A DNA stretch of 64,000 nt, taken from contig NZ_AP014809.1 in NCBI RefSeq assembly GCF_002355515.1, positions 3,992,501 through 4,056,500 on the forward strand, in the 5' to 3' direction. The position numbers and the translations under genes are program-made. Shown piece after piece: positions 63,832 to 64,000 of this stretch. Source of the DNA: Methylorubrum populi. GTDB lineage: Bacteria > Pseudomonadota > Alphaproteobacteria > Rhizobiales > Beijerinckiaceae. The notes under the pieces were generated by a model. The model did no database searches. It was not told the origin of the DNA and saw only the letters and a list, made by a program, of their open reading frames with translations. The stretch's first letter is position 1, and every line of letters starts with the position of its first letter.

Positions 63832-64000
63832 TCAGCAGCGTTCGAGCGCGCCTTGCCCGCGAGCGGTCTCGTCCGGCCCCCTTTCGGCGCGCAGCCCGAG
63901 ACGGAGATGAAGCGCGCTCACGGTGCGGGCGAGCAGATCGTCCAGGCCGGACGCCCCATCGGCGAGGCTGGCCAGGTTGCCGTCGCGGGCCGCCCGCTCG
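63832..64000 (-). CDS. C-terminal part of a protein cut by the right edge
   Basis: The minus strand is open from the edge to a TGA at 63832-63834. It encodes about 55 residues ending SALHLRLGLRAERG...GALERC. The segment is helical and charged; the family cannot be told from this fragment. Confidence 0.5.
   Translation of the reverse strand, partial: ERAARDGNLASLADGASGLDDLLARTVSALHLRLGLRAERGPDETARGQGALERC

Overview
The window is high-GC (about 70 %) alphaproteobacterial chromosomal DNA. The gene set (a split hopanoid side-chain cluster with an amidinotransferase, phaA/phaB/phaR for polyhydroxybutyrate, a FixL-FixJ-FixK oxygen-sensing cascade, and a Rhizobiales-style intergenic palindrome) points to the Methylobacterium/Methylorubrum group. 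That placement is inference from gene content; no rRNA or other marker gene is present. I see no phage, insertion sequence, CRISPR array or replication origin. The only RNA gene found is tRNA-Gly(GCC) at 34780-34854.

Layout. 1-7 kb: housekeeping and accessory genes (HerA-like ATPase cut by the left edge, TrmH-type methyltransferase, MaoC hydratase, CDF-like transporter, metallophosphoesterase, a hydrolase-like exported protein without a visible nucleophile, GST). 7.3-20.5 kb: hopanoid region with a glycine/inosamine-type amidinotransferase, hpnL-hpnM-hpnI-hpnJ-hpnK on the plus strand, hpnN on the minus strand, hpnH on the plus strand and hpnG on the minus strand. HpnH adds adenosine to the hopene skeleton, HpnG removes adenine, HpnJ, HpnI and HpnK act on later side-chain forms, and HpnN, HpnM and HpnL are transport or membrane functions. 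20.5-25 kb: polysaccharide export lipoprotein, gluconokinase, HAD hydrolase, lytic transglycosylase, ribosomal protein L32. 25.4-28.6 kb: phaR, divergent phaA and phaB. 28.7-44.1 kb: mixed metabolism (acyltransferase, M29 aminopeptidase, DUF2218, FAD oxidoreductase, FAH family, NUDIX, tRNA-Gly, DegT aminotransferase), a degenerate receiver coupled to a Crp-type regulator, small exported proteins including a phospholipase-A2-like one, and an ABC transporter/OsmC/acyl-CoA dehydrogenase operon of the sulfonate type. 44.6-52.1 kb: a two-winged-helix regulator, a 1562-residue giant flagellin and an AraC regulator.

52.2-62.5 kb is the most coherent system: Hsp20, four tandem-domain universal stress proteins, a host-attachment-family protein, a three-BON-domain protein, a small membrane protein, a single-domain receiver (FixT-like), FixK, FixJ and FixL. 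Seven FNR/FixK boxes (TTG-N8-CAA palindromes, mostly TTGMGNTGGATCAA) lie 56-145 bp in front of these stress genes, and the FixK recognition helix carries the E..SR residues that read such boxes. The proposed flow is O2 -> heme-PAS FixL -> FixJ -> FixK -> stress genes, with the receiver as a possible feedback arm. The fixL frame is interrupted by one in-frame TGA between the phospho-histidine domain and the ATPase domain, where related FixL proteins have Arg. The window ends with an HD-GYP response regulator and a gene cut by the right edge.
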